A DNA stretch of 64,000 nucleotides from Bombiscardovia asteroides_K. Its GTDB lineage: Bacteria > Actinomycetota > Actinomycetes > Actinomycetales > Bifidobacteriaceae. The first letter of the stretch is position 1; each line of letters begins with the position of its first letter. Of the stretch, positions 1-10,000 are shown in pieces. The DNA lies in NCBI RefSeq assembly GCF_048001765.1, contig NZ_CP181447.1:1922001-1986000 (forward strand), in the 5' to 3' direction. Below the pieces are notes generated by a model. That model searched no databases, was not told the DNA's origin, and saw only the letters and a program-made list of their open reading frames with translations. The translations under genes were made by a program, and so were the position numbers.

Positions 1-259
1 CAGCGGTGTCATCCTCGGGAAGGATACACATGGGGACAATACTCTGGGCTTTGTTCTTCATAGCTCGGGTAATTATCTGGTGAATATGGGCAGCCTCAAC
101 TTTGCTCGCACGCTGCATGGCACCTATAAGCTCGTCCTCGAAGTAGTAGTGAATGCAGTTGTTGGCCTGGCTTACAGGGTCATCTATGGAGGTAGACCTG
201 CTGTGGTTTTCTCTACAATGGTATTTGTATGTATTTGCAGCCCCGTTATTCCATACCAT
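1..259 (-). pseudogene. Remnant of a large serine recombinase (TnpX-like), runs off left edge
   Basis: On the minus strand an open stretch of 86 codons begins at 259, right after an in-frame TGA, and continues past the left edge. It reads a zinc-ribbon-like tail (TYKYHC, then NNCIHYYFEDELIGAM) followed by an alpha-helical stretch. The 'C-x-H-Y-x-x-E-D-x-L' pattern is what is found after the zinc ribbon of large serine recombinases of the TnpX/Tn4451 group. Just upstream, another frame reads ICDESRQSLNGME, which could be the first half of the same ribbon displaced by a frameshift. The catalytic N-terminal domain is not visible and no good start or ribosome-binding site is present, so I read it as a decayed mobile-element gene. 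The family assignment rests on one short motif and is tentative. Confidence 0.4.
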
Positions 260-591
260 TCAAGCTTTGCCTGGATTCGTCACAAATGAACAACTGTATT
301 AACGCGCGCCTGGTGTCAGTGGCAAATTCACAACAACAGTCACAGCTTTGACCACCATATCCGACCATCGGTCTGATCATGCTGATGGCCGAACCTCTAT
401 ACCCATCAGCCGAAAATCTTCGAATTCAAATACGAGAACCACATGAACTCAAACCGGTAAACCAGTATCCGAACCCAAAAGCCACTCGCTCAGAGTCGTA
501 ACCACCACAGCTACCTGATAAGTAGACTTCCACCGACTCGAACTTGCTAGCATGATTGCATCAGCACCAAGGAAGGCCGAGGGGGCTCATC
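260..591. other. Gene-poor left flank
   Basis: All frames are broken by stops. A few minus-strand stretches look faintly coding and may be further decay products of the recombinase-like gene to the left. No RNA gene or clear terminator was seen. The end of the stretch carries the ribosome-binding site of the aldo/keto reductase (GAGGGGG about 7 bases before its ATG). Confidence 0.4.
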
Positions 592-1599
592 ATGCAATAC
601 ACACAACTGGGTAAAACGGGCATCAACATATCGAAAATCTGCGTGGGGTGCATGAGTTTCGGCAAACCAGGCACCATGCACGACTGGACATTGGATGAGG
701 AAGGGACTGACGCGGTCGTTGCGCACGCACTGGATCTGGGCATCACCTTCTTCGATACGGCCAACGGCTACTCCGCCGGGACCAGTGAGGAATATCTGGG
801 AAAGGCGCTTAGAAAGCATACAAGCCGCGACCGGGTGGTCATTGCCTCCAAGGTCTATTTCAATGAAGGGCGACTTTCATCCAAGGCCATCCATCGGGAG
901 ATTGATGGGACGCTCAAGCGACTGGGCACCGACTACCTGGACCTCTACATCATTCACAGGTTCGACTATGAAACCCCCATCGAGGAGACCATGGAGGCGC
1001 TGAACGATCTGGTCCAGGCCGGCAAGGTGCGAGCGCTGGGCGCCTCAGCCATGTACGCCAGCCAGTTTCAGGACATGCAGAAGGTCGCCCAAGACAACGG
1101 CTGGACCCCTTTCAGCGCCATGGAAAACCATTACAACCTGCTCTACCGGGAGGACGAGAAGGACCTGATACCCTTCTGCAGAAAGACGAACGTATCGCTC
1201 ATGCCTTACAGCCCTCTGGCCGCCGGACATCTGACAAGGCCTACCTGGACCGCCGACACTCTGCGCAGCGCCACTGACAAGGTCTCGCGCGGCAAGTACG
1301 ACCGGGCCGAAGACAACGACCTGACCATCATTAACCGCGTACAAAAAGTGGCGGAGCAGCACAATGTTCCTATGGCCCAGGTAGCCATAGCCTGGCAGTG
1401 GGCCAAAGGCGTTGCTTCACCGATCATCGGAGCCACCAAAGCCCGGCACCTTGACGATGCGGCGGCTGCGATGGATTTGGAACTCACACCCGAGGAAATC
1501 GCCTCCATGGGGGAGCCCTACCTGCCACATGAGACCGTAGGAGCCATCGACAGCAATCCTCCCCAGGGCGTGGTGTTGCTGGATGCAGAGGAGAATTGA
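592..1599 (+). CDS. Aldo/keto reductase
   Basis: A 335-residue NADPH-dependent oxidoreductase of the aldo/keto reductase superfamily, (beta/alpha)8 barrel, predicted cytosolic. The catalytic tetrad is visible: Asp55 and Tyr60 (FFDTANGY), Lys87 (ASKVYF) and His122 (YIIHRF). The N-terminal GKTGINISKICVGCMSFG is typical of the YajO/Tas-like branch that acts on sugars and small aldehydes; the true substrate cannot be read from sequence. An upstream in-frame ATG exists at 556, but the ATG at 592 is preceded by a strong GAGGGGG ribosome-binding site and gives the expected family N-terminus. It stands alone, with a 440-base gap before the next gene. Confidence 0.9.
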   Translation: MQYTQLGKTGINISKICVGCMSFGKPGTMHDWTLDEEGTDAVVAHALDLGITFFDTANGYSAGTSEEYLGKALRKHTSRDRVVIASKVYFNEGRLSSKAIHREIDGTLKRLGTDYLDLYIIHRFDYETPIEETMEALNDLVQAGKVRALGASAMYASQFQDMQKVAQDNGWTPFSAMENHYNLLYREDEKDLIPFCRKTNVSLMPYSPLAAGHLTRPTWTADTLRSATDKVSRGKYDRAEDNDLTIINRVQKVAEQHNVPMAQVAIAWQWAKGVASPIIGATKARHLDDAAAAMDLELTPEEIASMGEPYLPHETVGAIDSNPPQGVVLLDAEEN

Positions 1600-2039
1600 C
1601 TCTGCCGACCTCCCTCCGCGTCAGGACTTTCTCCGGCAAACGCTTCGAGGTCGGCTTCCCCAGCTGTGCGCAGGTCTGACGGACTGCAGAACCAACAGCT
1701 TTGGTGCCAAACATGATGCGGACACCTCACTAAGGGTCCGATCCCGCAGAAACGCGATGAGCCGGAATCTCCGTCCAATGCGCTTTTGTAAGGTACAAGG
1801 CCATAGCATGTCCTTTCTTCATCAAGTGGGATACGAGACGCCGAAAGGATAGGCTCGCTAACGCTGGAAACCGGACCAGACGGCCTGCGGCCGGATTCTG
1901 AGCAGAAACTCCGACACTGGTCAGGGTAAGAAGAAAATTTGTTAAATAAAAAGATTTCTGGCAGTTAAAGAGCGAAAGACTCGCTTGTGTCGGTAAGGTC
2001 GCGACTGTATGACCCTCTGAAATCTGCCGACGGACTGCT
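1600..2039. other. Intergenic region, no recognisable gene
   Basis: This 440-base stretch separates the aldo/keto reductase from the end of the LacI gene. Short open frames occur but none shows family motifs. An AT-rich patch lies near 1935-1965. A small hairpin (AGCGA/TCGCT near 1970) could end the LacI transcript, but it is weak. Confidence 0.5.
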
Positions 2040-3044
2040 TCACAACGGCATTCTGGTAGAGGCTCGCTGGACTAGCGTGCCCTTGACACATTCGACGCCC
2101 TGGTGATCTCGGCCGTCCATCATATCTGCCAGGCAACAGGCCGCCCTGGTACCGATGGCCTTCAGGTTCAGGTCAACGCTGGTTAGCGGGGGACGCGAGT
2201 TGCCGACAATGACCTGCCGATTGTCAACCCCAACCACCGATACTCTATCCGGAACGGCAATATGCCGATCATGCAGGATATCCAGACATCCCCGGGCTAT
2301 CTCGTCGTTGCCGCAAACCACCCCATCGAAGTCGATACCCTCATCCAGCAAGCCAACCATGGTGCGGCGTCCGGTCTCTTCGTTCCAGCCTCCATATCGA
2401 ACCGTACGCACGGCAGCCAACCCACGGCTATCCAGTTCGGCCATCTCACCCTTGAGTCGCCTGACTGAGGACTGAAAGGCCGGATCGCCGGCAATCAGCA
2501 CGATTTTTCTGGATCCACCCTCGACCAGATGCCGTACCATCAGCCGCCCGATATCCTCGTTGTCAGTGACGACCGAGCAGTCATGGGGATCCAGGGACGC
2601 CTGGTTGGCATAGACAACCGGCACCGGGCAACTAGTCAGCGCAGGCCGCGGATCGGTACGCCATCCGACCATCAGCAGACCTTTGACGCCGTAGGCCAGC
2701 AGATTATCTATATGGTGCTGTTCAAGAGCCGGATCCCTGCCGGCGTTGCAGAGAAAAACAGGAATGGACTCGACTCCGAAGTAACTTTCCGCGCCGATCA
2801 GGATGGGCATGGAAAACTGGCCGTCCAGGTCCGAAGTGACCAGGCCTACCGATTTGGGCAGGCTTGGGGGCTGGGACTGCTTCTGACGCTCATTGAGTGA
2901 AAAGGAGAGTTCTGCGGCAGCCTTGAACACCTTGGCCCTCGTCGGGCCGCTGACCTGTGCGCTGTTGCGCAGCGCCTTGGAGGCCGTGGACACAGCAACC
3001 CCCGCCTTGGCAGCAACGTCGGCCAGCGTCACTTTCTTGCTCAT
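2040..3044 (-). CDS. LacI-family transcriptional regulator
   Basis: A 334-residue LacI/GalR repressor. Residues about 4-27 (VTLADVAAKAGVAVSTASKA) form the N-terminal helix-turn-helix with hinge helix, followed by a periplasmic-binding-protein-like sensor domain ending in the usual 'PxLTSVDLN' region. The start at 3044 is chosen because GGGAGGCGATCCG sits just before this ATG; an upstream start would add 15 residues not seen in the family. It is divergent to the GH115 gene, and an operator-like palindrome lies between them, so it probably represses GH115 (and itself) until a glucuronoxylan-derived sugar binds. The inducer is inferred only from the neighbour. Confidence 0.93.
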   Translation of the reverse strand: MSKKVTLADVAAKAGVAVSTASKALRNSAQVSGPTRAKVFKAAAELSFSLNERQKQSQPPSLPKSVGLVTSDLDGQFSMPILIGAESYFGVESIPVFLCNAGRDPALEQHHIDNLLAYGVKGLLMVGWRTDPRPALTSCPVPVVYANQASLDPHDCSVVTDNEDIGRLMVRHLVEGGSRKIVLIAGDPAFQSSVRRLKGEMAELDSRGLAAVRTVRYGGWNEETGRRTMVGLLDEGIDFDGVVCGNDEIARGCLDILHDRHIAVPDRVSVVGVDNRQVIVGNSRPPLTSVDLNLKAIGTRAACCLADMMDGRDHQGVECVKGTLVQRASTRMPL

Positions 3045-3143
3045 CGGATCGCCTCCCGGCTCTGCTGTACTGTAAGCGTCTCCAACCATGGTAACGGAAT
3101 GAAGCGGCGGTCATGCTCTCCCAGTCACGCTTATTTTTCCTCA

Positions 3144-3173
3144 TTGAAAATTTTCCTAATCCGGTGTTAGCCT
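3144..3173 (+). promoter_or_regulatory. Putative GH115 promoter with overlapping LacI-type operator
   Basis: A perfect palindrome GAAAATTTTC (3146-3155) lies in the 191-base divergent gap between the LacI and GH115 genes. It overlaps a -35-like TTGAAA (3144-3149); a weak -10-like TAGCCT follows at 3168-3173 after 18 bases. An operator over the -35 box suits repression by the divergent LacI protein. Inferred from position and symmetry only. Confidence 0.45.
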
Positions 3174-3235
3174 ATGGGTGTCCGAACACGGGCGGCAGAT
3201 CAACCGCCTGATCAGCAGACAGTGGGAGCGCCACC

Positions 3236-6200
3236 ATGGTCACCTTATTTCACCCCCAGCCCGGAACCATACCAGTGACCACCGAGTCGGGCGCAGTTCT
3301 GGCCGATTCAGGGGTCCGGCCTAATTGGCTGCTGGATCATGGGGAGGATTCTGCCGTGCAAATTGCGGTCGGCAATCTCATGAGGGATTTTGCGACTGTG
3401 ACTGGCCGGGCACAGAGGTCAATCAACCAGATTGATGAGAGCAGCCCGACCATCCGCTTGGGCACTCTGGACCATTCCAGCTGGATCGATTCAGCTGTCT
3501 GCTCCGACAAGATTGATCTGACCCCGCTAAAAGACCCCCAAGGAGGGTATCGCTGGGAAGGCTTCACCTTGCAGGTTGTCGACGGCACCCTCTATGTCGT
3601 CGGAACCGACCGACGCGGAACAATCTACGGAATCTACGCCCTAAGCCGGGCCATCGGCATCTCACCCCTGCACTGGTGGGGGAACGTGCCGGCACGTCAC
3701 CATGAACGGATATGCCTGCCTGATGATCTGCGCGTCTTCGACTGGCCCTCGGTCCGATACCGAGGCTTCTTCATCAACGACGAGGAGGAGCTGGATGACT
3801 GGGCCCGCCTGCACACTCCGGACGGAACCATCGGACCGACGACCTACGAAAAAGTCTTCGATCTTATTTTGCGACTGGGTGGTAACTATCTGTGGCCGGC
3901 CATGCACGTCAACGCCTTCAACGCCGATTCGCGCAACGGTAGGCTTGCCCAGAGCATGGGGGTGGTCATCGGGAGCAGCCACTGCGACATGCTCCTGCGG
4001 AGCAACCAGCATGAATGGGACCCCTGGGTAGCCTCGCAGGGCAGGCATGTGGACTATGACTATTCGCTGCCCGGGCGCAACCGGAATATGATTCGGCGCT
4101 ACTGGTCACAAAGCGTGGACATGAACCGGAACTACGAGGTCACCTGGACCCTGGGCATGCGAGGCATTCACGACACGGGCCTGACAACGCGTACCATCGA
4201 CGAGGATCCGAACCTGGACCAGGAGGGCCGCCTGCAAGCGCGGGTCGATCTGCTCGGTCGGATCATTCATGACCAGAGAGACATCCTGCGTCAGCACCTG
4301 GGCCGACCTCCACAGGAGGTCCCCCAGCTCTTCATTCCTTACAAGGAAGTACTGCCCCTCTACGACGCAGGCCTGGACCTGCCTGAAGACGTGACCATCA
4401 TGTGGGTCAACGACAACTATGGGTATATGCGCCGCTTCCCCAATCAGGACGAACGGGCACGCAGCGGGGGCAATGGGGTCTACTACCACAGCTCCTACTG
4501 GGCGCCGCCGAGGACCAGCTACCGGTGTACTTCATCCACTCCCCTGGCTCTAATGAACGACCAGCTGGGCAAGTGCTGGGATCGGGGCATCCGCCGGGTA
4601 TGGGTGGATAATCTGGGAGCCATCAAACGCCTGGAGCTGGAGGGGTCCTACTTCCTCCACCTGGCCTGGAACGCGGACGAGGATCACCACAGTCTGTCAG
4701 CCCGGGACTTCGTGGCCGCCTGGTTCAATCAGACCTTCGACGACGATCGCGGATCTGAGGCTGCCGACCTGTGCATGAGCTACTACCGGATCAACAATCA
4801 GACCAAAATCGAACACCTGCACGAGGACTCCTTCACCCAGACAGGCTACGACGACGAGGCAGGCGGCCGCCTGGCAGCCTTACGGGAACTGGCTGAACGC
4901 TCGCACAATCTTGGCAGGAACTTGAAACCAGAGTTTCACGAATCCTACCGGTCGTTGGTTGATCTGAAGATTGCCATGGCCTACTACGTGAACGCCCAGT
5001 TCTACCATGCGGACCGCAGTCGTCTCGAGGCCGCCCGGGGCGCCATGCCGGCCGCCGACAGACAAACGAGAATCTCCCATCTCTTCCAGGGGATGATTCG
5101 GGCCCTGCTCCATTGGTACAACAAGGAGCTTGCCCAGGGTGGCTGGGACGGCATCCTCACTCCTAACAGGTTCCCTCCTCCTACGCTGCCTCAGTACCCG
5201 GCTTGCAGACCGGTGAAGGTCCAACCGGACCAGGGGCTGATCCTGACGCCACAGAGAGCAGAGGAAAGCGTTAAGATCGCCGGCAATAACGATCACGCCA
5301 GGCTGGTCTTTGACCCCTATGGCATCGACGACCGGTGGTTTGATCTGGACCTTATGGGCACCCCTACGCAGGAAGTGTGCGTCAGCGCCGATCAGGACTG
5401 GATCCGTCTGCCAGAGCAGCGGAGGATCGTCAGGGACGAGTGGCGAATCCATGTACAGGTCGAGAACGCCCCAACCCATGCAGGCCGTCAAGGCACGTTG
5501 ACCATCATCACTCGTCCCTGCAACCCGGAGGCAACCGAAGAAGCCTGGTCTACCCCGATCAGGGTCGATGTTCTGGTAGGCGAGGACCCTCGTCTCGAGC
5601 GAGGATTCACCGGCTACGTTGAGGCGGATGGCCACATCAGCATGGACCCCTCACGCGGACGCGTCAGCCCCGACCTCACGGAGGCCACTACTTGGCTGGC
5701 GACCCAAGACCTGGGCCGTTTCGGCCCGGACCTGATGCAGACCAAGGGCTGGAGCGACCCGGAATCGGGAAGCGGGGCCTGTCTGAGCCTGGACTTCTGG
5801 CTGAAGACCCCCGGCCGTCATCGTCTGGTAGTTCACCGGCTGCCCACCCTGAACTCACGTGGACGAATTCGCCTGCGTGTCAGCCTTGATGGCAACCGGG
5901 GCAAAATCCTGGAATCGCCCACCATTGACGAATTCCGTGGCAACTGGCAGGAAACCATCGTATACAACGCCGAGCAACTGACCATGATCCTGCCCTATTT
6001 GGAGGCAGGACCCCACCGGCTGCAGCTGATTGCCGTGGACGACTCCTTCGGCATCGACAAAGTCGTGATCAACACCGGTCTGGAACGACCCAGCCGGCTA
6101 GGACCGGCCTTCAGTACCTGGATGGCAAATGACCGGCCCCCCGAACAGGCTGATAACAGTAGTTCTCACGCAACCCACATAGACAGGGCTCAGACCAGCA

Positions 6201-6961
6201 ATCAGATTGCAGACCTTCAGCCAACGCCCACGGTCGAGACCTTGGACCGCCCTCTGCGGAACCTGGCCATCAAGGATTACGGAATCGACCCGGACTGCAC
6301 TCCGGACGAACCTGTACCCTACTTCGATCAGGACTACTGGCTGCACGGCGGTTTGTATACGCGGCCGAAGCTGGTCTGGCCAGACGAACATCAGCACAAG
6401 CAGGACCCCAGCCAGAACAGCGACATCAACAAGACACCAGATCGCATCTACCTTGAGGCCTCCGACTGCCTGAGACAGGATGAGAACGCCTGGCTGTCAC
6501 AGGATGGGCCACACAATGGCAAACCTCGGAGGGGCTGTTGGGTCCCCACCGATGCCCCCACTCACAGGGGCCGTGGACTGGCCATGCGGACCGAGCCGAG
6601 GCAACGGCTCTGGCCCGATCCCGGTCAGGCTCCCGGCATGAACATGGCTTTCCAAATTAGCAAGCCAGGCAATTACCGGATCTGGCTCCTGACCCAGTTC
6701 GCCTCCGACCTGGAGGACTCCTGCCATTTGATTCTGGACGGCGATCCGCTGGCCCGGACCGACCTCTTCCCCCGAGGAGGAAGACTGATGACCTTTGCCA
6801 CCGAGCATGTCTGGGAATGGTCGGAGATGACCGACGTCCAGCTGACCGACGGTCGACACGTTCTGACCTTGGAGCCGGAACGGGCCGGCATGCGCATCGC
6901 CCGTGTCTACCTGGCCTGCGATGGATCACGGCCACCTTTGGATGAGCAGTGGCCCCGTTAG
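3236..6961 (+). CDS. GH115 family alpha-glucuronidase (xylan alpha-1,2-glucuronidase type)
   Basis: A 1241-residue glycoside hydrolase of family 115, known for removing (4-O-methyl-)glucuronic acid from xylan and xylo-oligosaccharides. Family hallmarks are a N-terminal alpha/beta domain ending in 'GTDRRGTIYGIYALSRAIG', then the barrel opening with 'WPSVRYRGFFINDEEEL', 'GGNYLWPAMH' and 'IMWVNDNYGYMRR'. The family C-terminal domain starts near residue 786 (GYVEADGHISM). An additional beta-rich, carbohydrate-binding-like domain follows from about residue 1071 to the end, making the protein longer than most members. No signal peptide or anchor is visible, so it probably acts in the cytosol on imported oligosaccharides. 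GGGAG lies 7 bases before the start. Divergent LacI regulator; no transporter gene adjoins. Confidence 0.93.
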   Translation: MVTLFHPQPGTIPVTTESGAVLADSGVRPNWLLDHGEDSAVQIAVGNLMRDFATVTGRAQRSINQIDESSPTIRLGTLDHSSWIDSAVCSDKIDLTPLKDPQGGYRWEGFTLQVVDGTLYVVGTDRRGTIYGIYALSRAIGISPLHWWGNVPARHHERICLPDDLRVFDWPSVRYRGFFINDEEELDDWARLHTPDGTIGPTTYEKVFDLILRLGGNYLWPAMHVNAFNADSRNGRLAQSMGVVIGSSHCDMLLRSNQHEWDPWVASQGRHVDYDYSLPGRNRNMIRRYWSQSVDMNRNYEVTWTLGMRGIHDTGLTTRTIDEDPNLDQEGRLQARVDLLGRIIHDQRDILRQHLGRPPQEVPQLFIPYKEVLPLYDAGLDLPEDVTIMWVNDNYGYMRRFPNQDERARSGGNGVYYHSSYWAPPRTSYRCTSSTPLALMNDQLGKCWDRGIRRVWVDNLGAIKRLELEGSYFLHLAWNADEDHHSLSARDFVAAWFNQTFDDDRGSEAADLCMSYYRINNQTKIEHLHEDSFTQTGYDDEAGGRLAALRELAERSHNLGRNLKPEFHESYRSLVDLKIAMAYYVNAQFYHADRSRLEAARGAMPAADRQTRISHLFQGMIRALLHWYNKELAQGGWDGILTPNRFPPPTLPQYPACRPVKVQPDQGLILTPQRAEESVKIAGNNDHARLVFDPYGIDDRWFDLDLMGTPTQEVCVSADQDWIRLPEQRRIVRDEWRIHVQVENAPTHAGRQGTLTIITRPCNPEATEEAWSTPIRVDVLVGEDPRLERGFTGYVEADGHISMDPSRGRVSPDLTEATTWLATQDLGRFGPDLMQTKGWSDPESGSGACLSLDFWLKTPGRHRLVVHRLPTLNSRGRIRLRVSLDGNRGKILESPTIDEFRGNWQETIVYNAEQLTMILPYLEAGPHRLQLIAVDDSFGIDKVVINTGLERPSRLGPAFSTWMANDRPPEQADNSSSHATHIDRAQTSNQIADLQPTPTVETLDRPLRNLAIKDYGIDPDCTPDEPVPYFDQDYWLHGGLYTRPKLVWPDEHQHKQDPSQNSDINKTPDRIYLEASDCLRQDENAWLSQDGPHNGKPRRGCWVPTDAPTHRGRGLAMRTEPRQRLWPDPGQAPGMNMAFQISKPGNYRIWLLTQFASDLEDSCHLILDGDPLARTDLFPRGGRLMTFATEHVWEWSEMTDVQLTDGRHVLTLEPERAGMRIARVYLACDGSRPPLDEQWPR

Positions 6962-7012
6962 AAAGACCACAGACCAGGGGACACGAATGGGCTGGACGCC
7001 TGAGATCAGCGG

Positions 7013-10000
7013 TCAATGCCGACTCCCATGACCCTTAGACACCCGCCTGACCAAGCCGGAGAGAAGCGAGCCGGTCCCGACCGCCGCTGCAACGATGGCC
7101 AGCGGAAGAGCCACTGCTGCCCCGGTTTCGGGCAGTGCTTCCCCAAGGGCGTTCCAATCGTCGCTATTGGAACGGACGGCCCGATCCGAGCACAGCAGAT
7201 GACCTTCGACCATCACGCCCCGAGAATCAGGCTGCAGAGAAGCCTTGCCGGTATCTTCCCGTTCAGGAAGGGACGCCTCCTCTTCTACCGGACAGGGCAC
7301 CAGCGGACTGCCGATCACCCTGGCCCTGTCGGTGTGCCGACCTGATATGCCCGTCACCGTAGCATGCACGTCCACTGACTGGCCAGGACGGAGCATAAGG
7401 GTCGACCAATTATCCGGATAGTGGATCCCGGTCACACGTCCCTGACCCACGATTGTCTGATCCTCCAAATGCAGTTGCCGTGCGGGGAAGATTGCTCCAA
7501 TCCCATCGCTGGGGTCACGAGGAGAATCATTGGTGATCCGGAAGACAATGGGAACATCGTCATGAGTCCGGAGGGCCTGTTCCGGCTGGTCCCGATCGCC
7601 CTTGGGCATACCGCCAGTCTGATCAAATTTCTCTATGTGCAGAGCCGGTGTCATATCGGGCGTTCTGGTCCAGACCGTGTTGGAGACCAGTGTCTTGTCC
7701 TGATAGAACTCAGTGAATCGGTTCTCATGATGTTCCACGTTCTTCAGACGCCTGCACTGCAGATAGGCCCTCCAACCGACCGGGCGGTCGCCTGAAGCGC
7801 CGACCAAGGCCAGATACCGCGGTGTAGCCTCCACTTTGACAAGACCTGCAGGGTCTGCGGTCATCGTAAACAAAGGACCGCCATGGACATCTGCGGACAT
7901 GCCCGAACCAGCCATAATCCGTCCATGATGAATCAGGATGCGTCCGTTCTCGTAGAGATCCTGGGTTGCGTAGACGGCCCAATGGCCAGTGAACCGATCC
8001 ACCGCTGGGTCCAGCCGATCCTCAATCCGCCAGGTTTTCACCTGCGGATAGGCACGTCCGGCCGGCAGCAGACTGGAGTCCAGACGGTAGAGGAAGAGCC
8101 GGTCACGGTAGATACTGCCACCATGAGCGCTTCCTCCACCCACGGCGACCACCACATCCTTGGCAGGATTGAGCGGCTTGACCGGATTGGTGACCACGTT
8201 GGTCGCTTTGTGCAGGTCGTTGACGATCTGGGTCGCCTGGTTGCGAACCACGTGACCGGTTTCCGCACGGATGACCGTGTAGGGCAAGGCCAGATCGTAG
8301 GTGCGTCCCAGCAACCCTTGGTCAATAGACGGTTCTAGGAGGGGATTATGGCCTCGGGCAGCGGCATAGGCAGCCAGATCGGCAGGCTGGGGATACCCTT
8401 TGAGGGTCACGCCTGTGGCCGGAACATAGGTATCCACGGTTTTGGCGAAGACCAGGACTGTACCGTTTTTTACCTGAATGTTGAAAGCCTTGGTGTAATC
8501 GCGGCCATCGGAACCCAGAACCTCGATGCCCTTGGGATCGATATCCAGGTGACGAGCGTCGTAGCCATCCGTCATGCCCAACCGCCAGACCGGATAGGCG
8601 GTGTCTTTTCGGCGGGCGTCCAGACTGATCCGATAGACACCACGGTCGCCCACAAGAAGCACCTTGCCATCGATGCTGATGCCTGGATCATGCGTGCTGA
8701 CATCGCTCTTTGAAGGATGGAAGTCAGCCGGCGGATTGCTCACCTGGTTGGAGGGAGTCAGCGAGTTGTTCAGCGTCAGCACCCATTGATTGTCCACACG
8801 ATGATCCGTTGGGGCCTTGGGATCAACCCTGCCCTCGAAGCGCAGGCGGATTCTGGGTTTGCCCCCGGCCCGCCACTGTCTGATACGGGCGGGATCGGTA
8901 ATGGTTACCCGCAGAATATGATCCTTGTCCTTCCACTTTGTGGCATATCCGGTCTTGGCGATGACATCGCCGCTCTGCAGGTCAGTCACCTCAAGAGTCT
9001 GTTTGTCGGGCAAAAACCAGCGGTCATAGACATCCGTCAGGATGATTGATTTGACTGGATAGGCCAGATTGTCAGGCAGGCTGGGCTGGGTATCCAACTG
9101 ATACTCCAGCCGCTGACCAGGAAAGACCACCTTGCCGTCAACACTGGCCTGCTCCCCGCCCTGACCGGCCTCCGAGATGACATCCTTGCGCAGCGGAGGC
9201 AGATACCCGCAGATGCCTGGCTTGTTGGTCTGTACACTCTGCCTGTTGACAGTTTGGGAGCCTGAGTTGGTCAGGGCCTCGCCTTGGTTTCCATGGCCGT
9301 CTGGCGCCTTGCAGAAGGTCAGCTCCTGGTCGGGTGTTCTGCCCAGATCCTTGCGAACCTGGGCCGCGCCACCGCCGTTGGCGAATCGGACCGTGAAGGG
9401 AACCAGCATGGTGACCTGCATAGGGTCCTCCATCCCCTTGAGACCGCTCAACCATCCGCTCTTGGCCTGGGCCCGCGCGCGAGTGCCTGTCACGCTGATC
9501 TCAAAACGGTCGGTCACATCCCTGCCTTTGGTCACGATGTCTCCGACGCTGCTGCGGCGGTAGTGCCCGTCTGCATCCGCCTTGGCCTTGGACACAAAAA
9601 TGCGGATAGCCCCAGCCCCATCCTGATCAACCAGATAGTCGGCAGCGCTCCAGTCGTCAGTCAAGGCGAAAACCTTAGGGGCCTCAATCAAATGGGCTTC
9701 GACAGTAGCGTTGACCACCGACCCCACCCGGTCGCCGTCCAAAAAGACATGTCCGTCAGCACCAGTCCCGTTACTCCATTGGGGGTCTATTACGCTCTTC
9801 CACGCCCCCGTGGCAGTGTCTCGTAGGATCCAGGATTTGTCCGGCCTGGGCTTCCAGGTGGGCGTACGACGCTCCGGGGTCGACTGGTCAACCTGCCGGG
9901 CAGCGCCCTTCCAGTGGATTCCTCCCTGGTCCAGGATCACCCCGGTCTCCGGCCGGTCGACAGTCACATCCAACTGCCATGCCCAGCGGTGTTCCTCCGG

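Noticed and set aside
1583..1852. Short plus-strand open frame after the aldo/keto reductase
   Set aside because: Overlaps the end of the reductase gene, lacks a ribosome-binding site and shows no motif.
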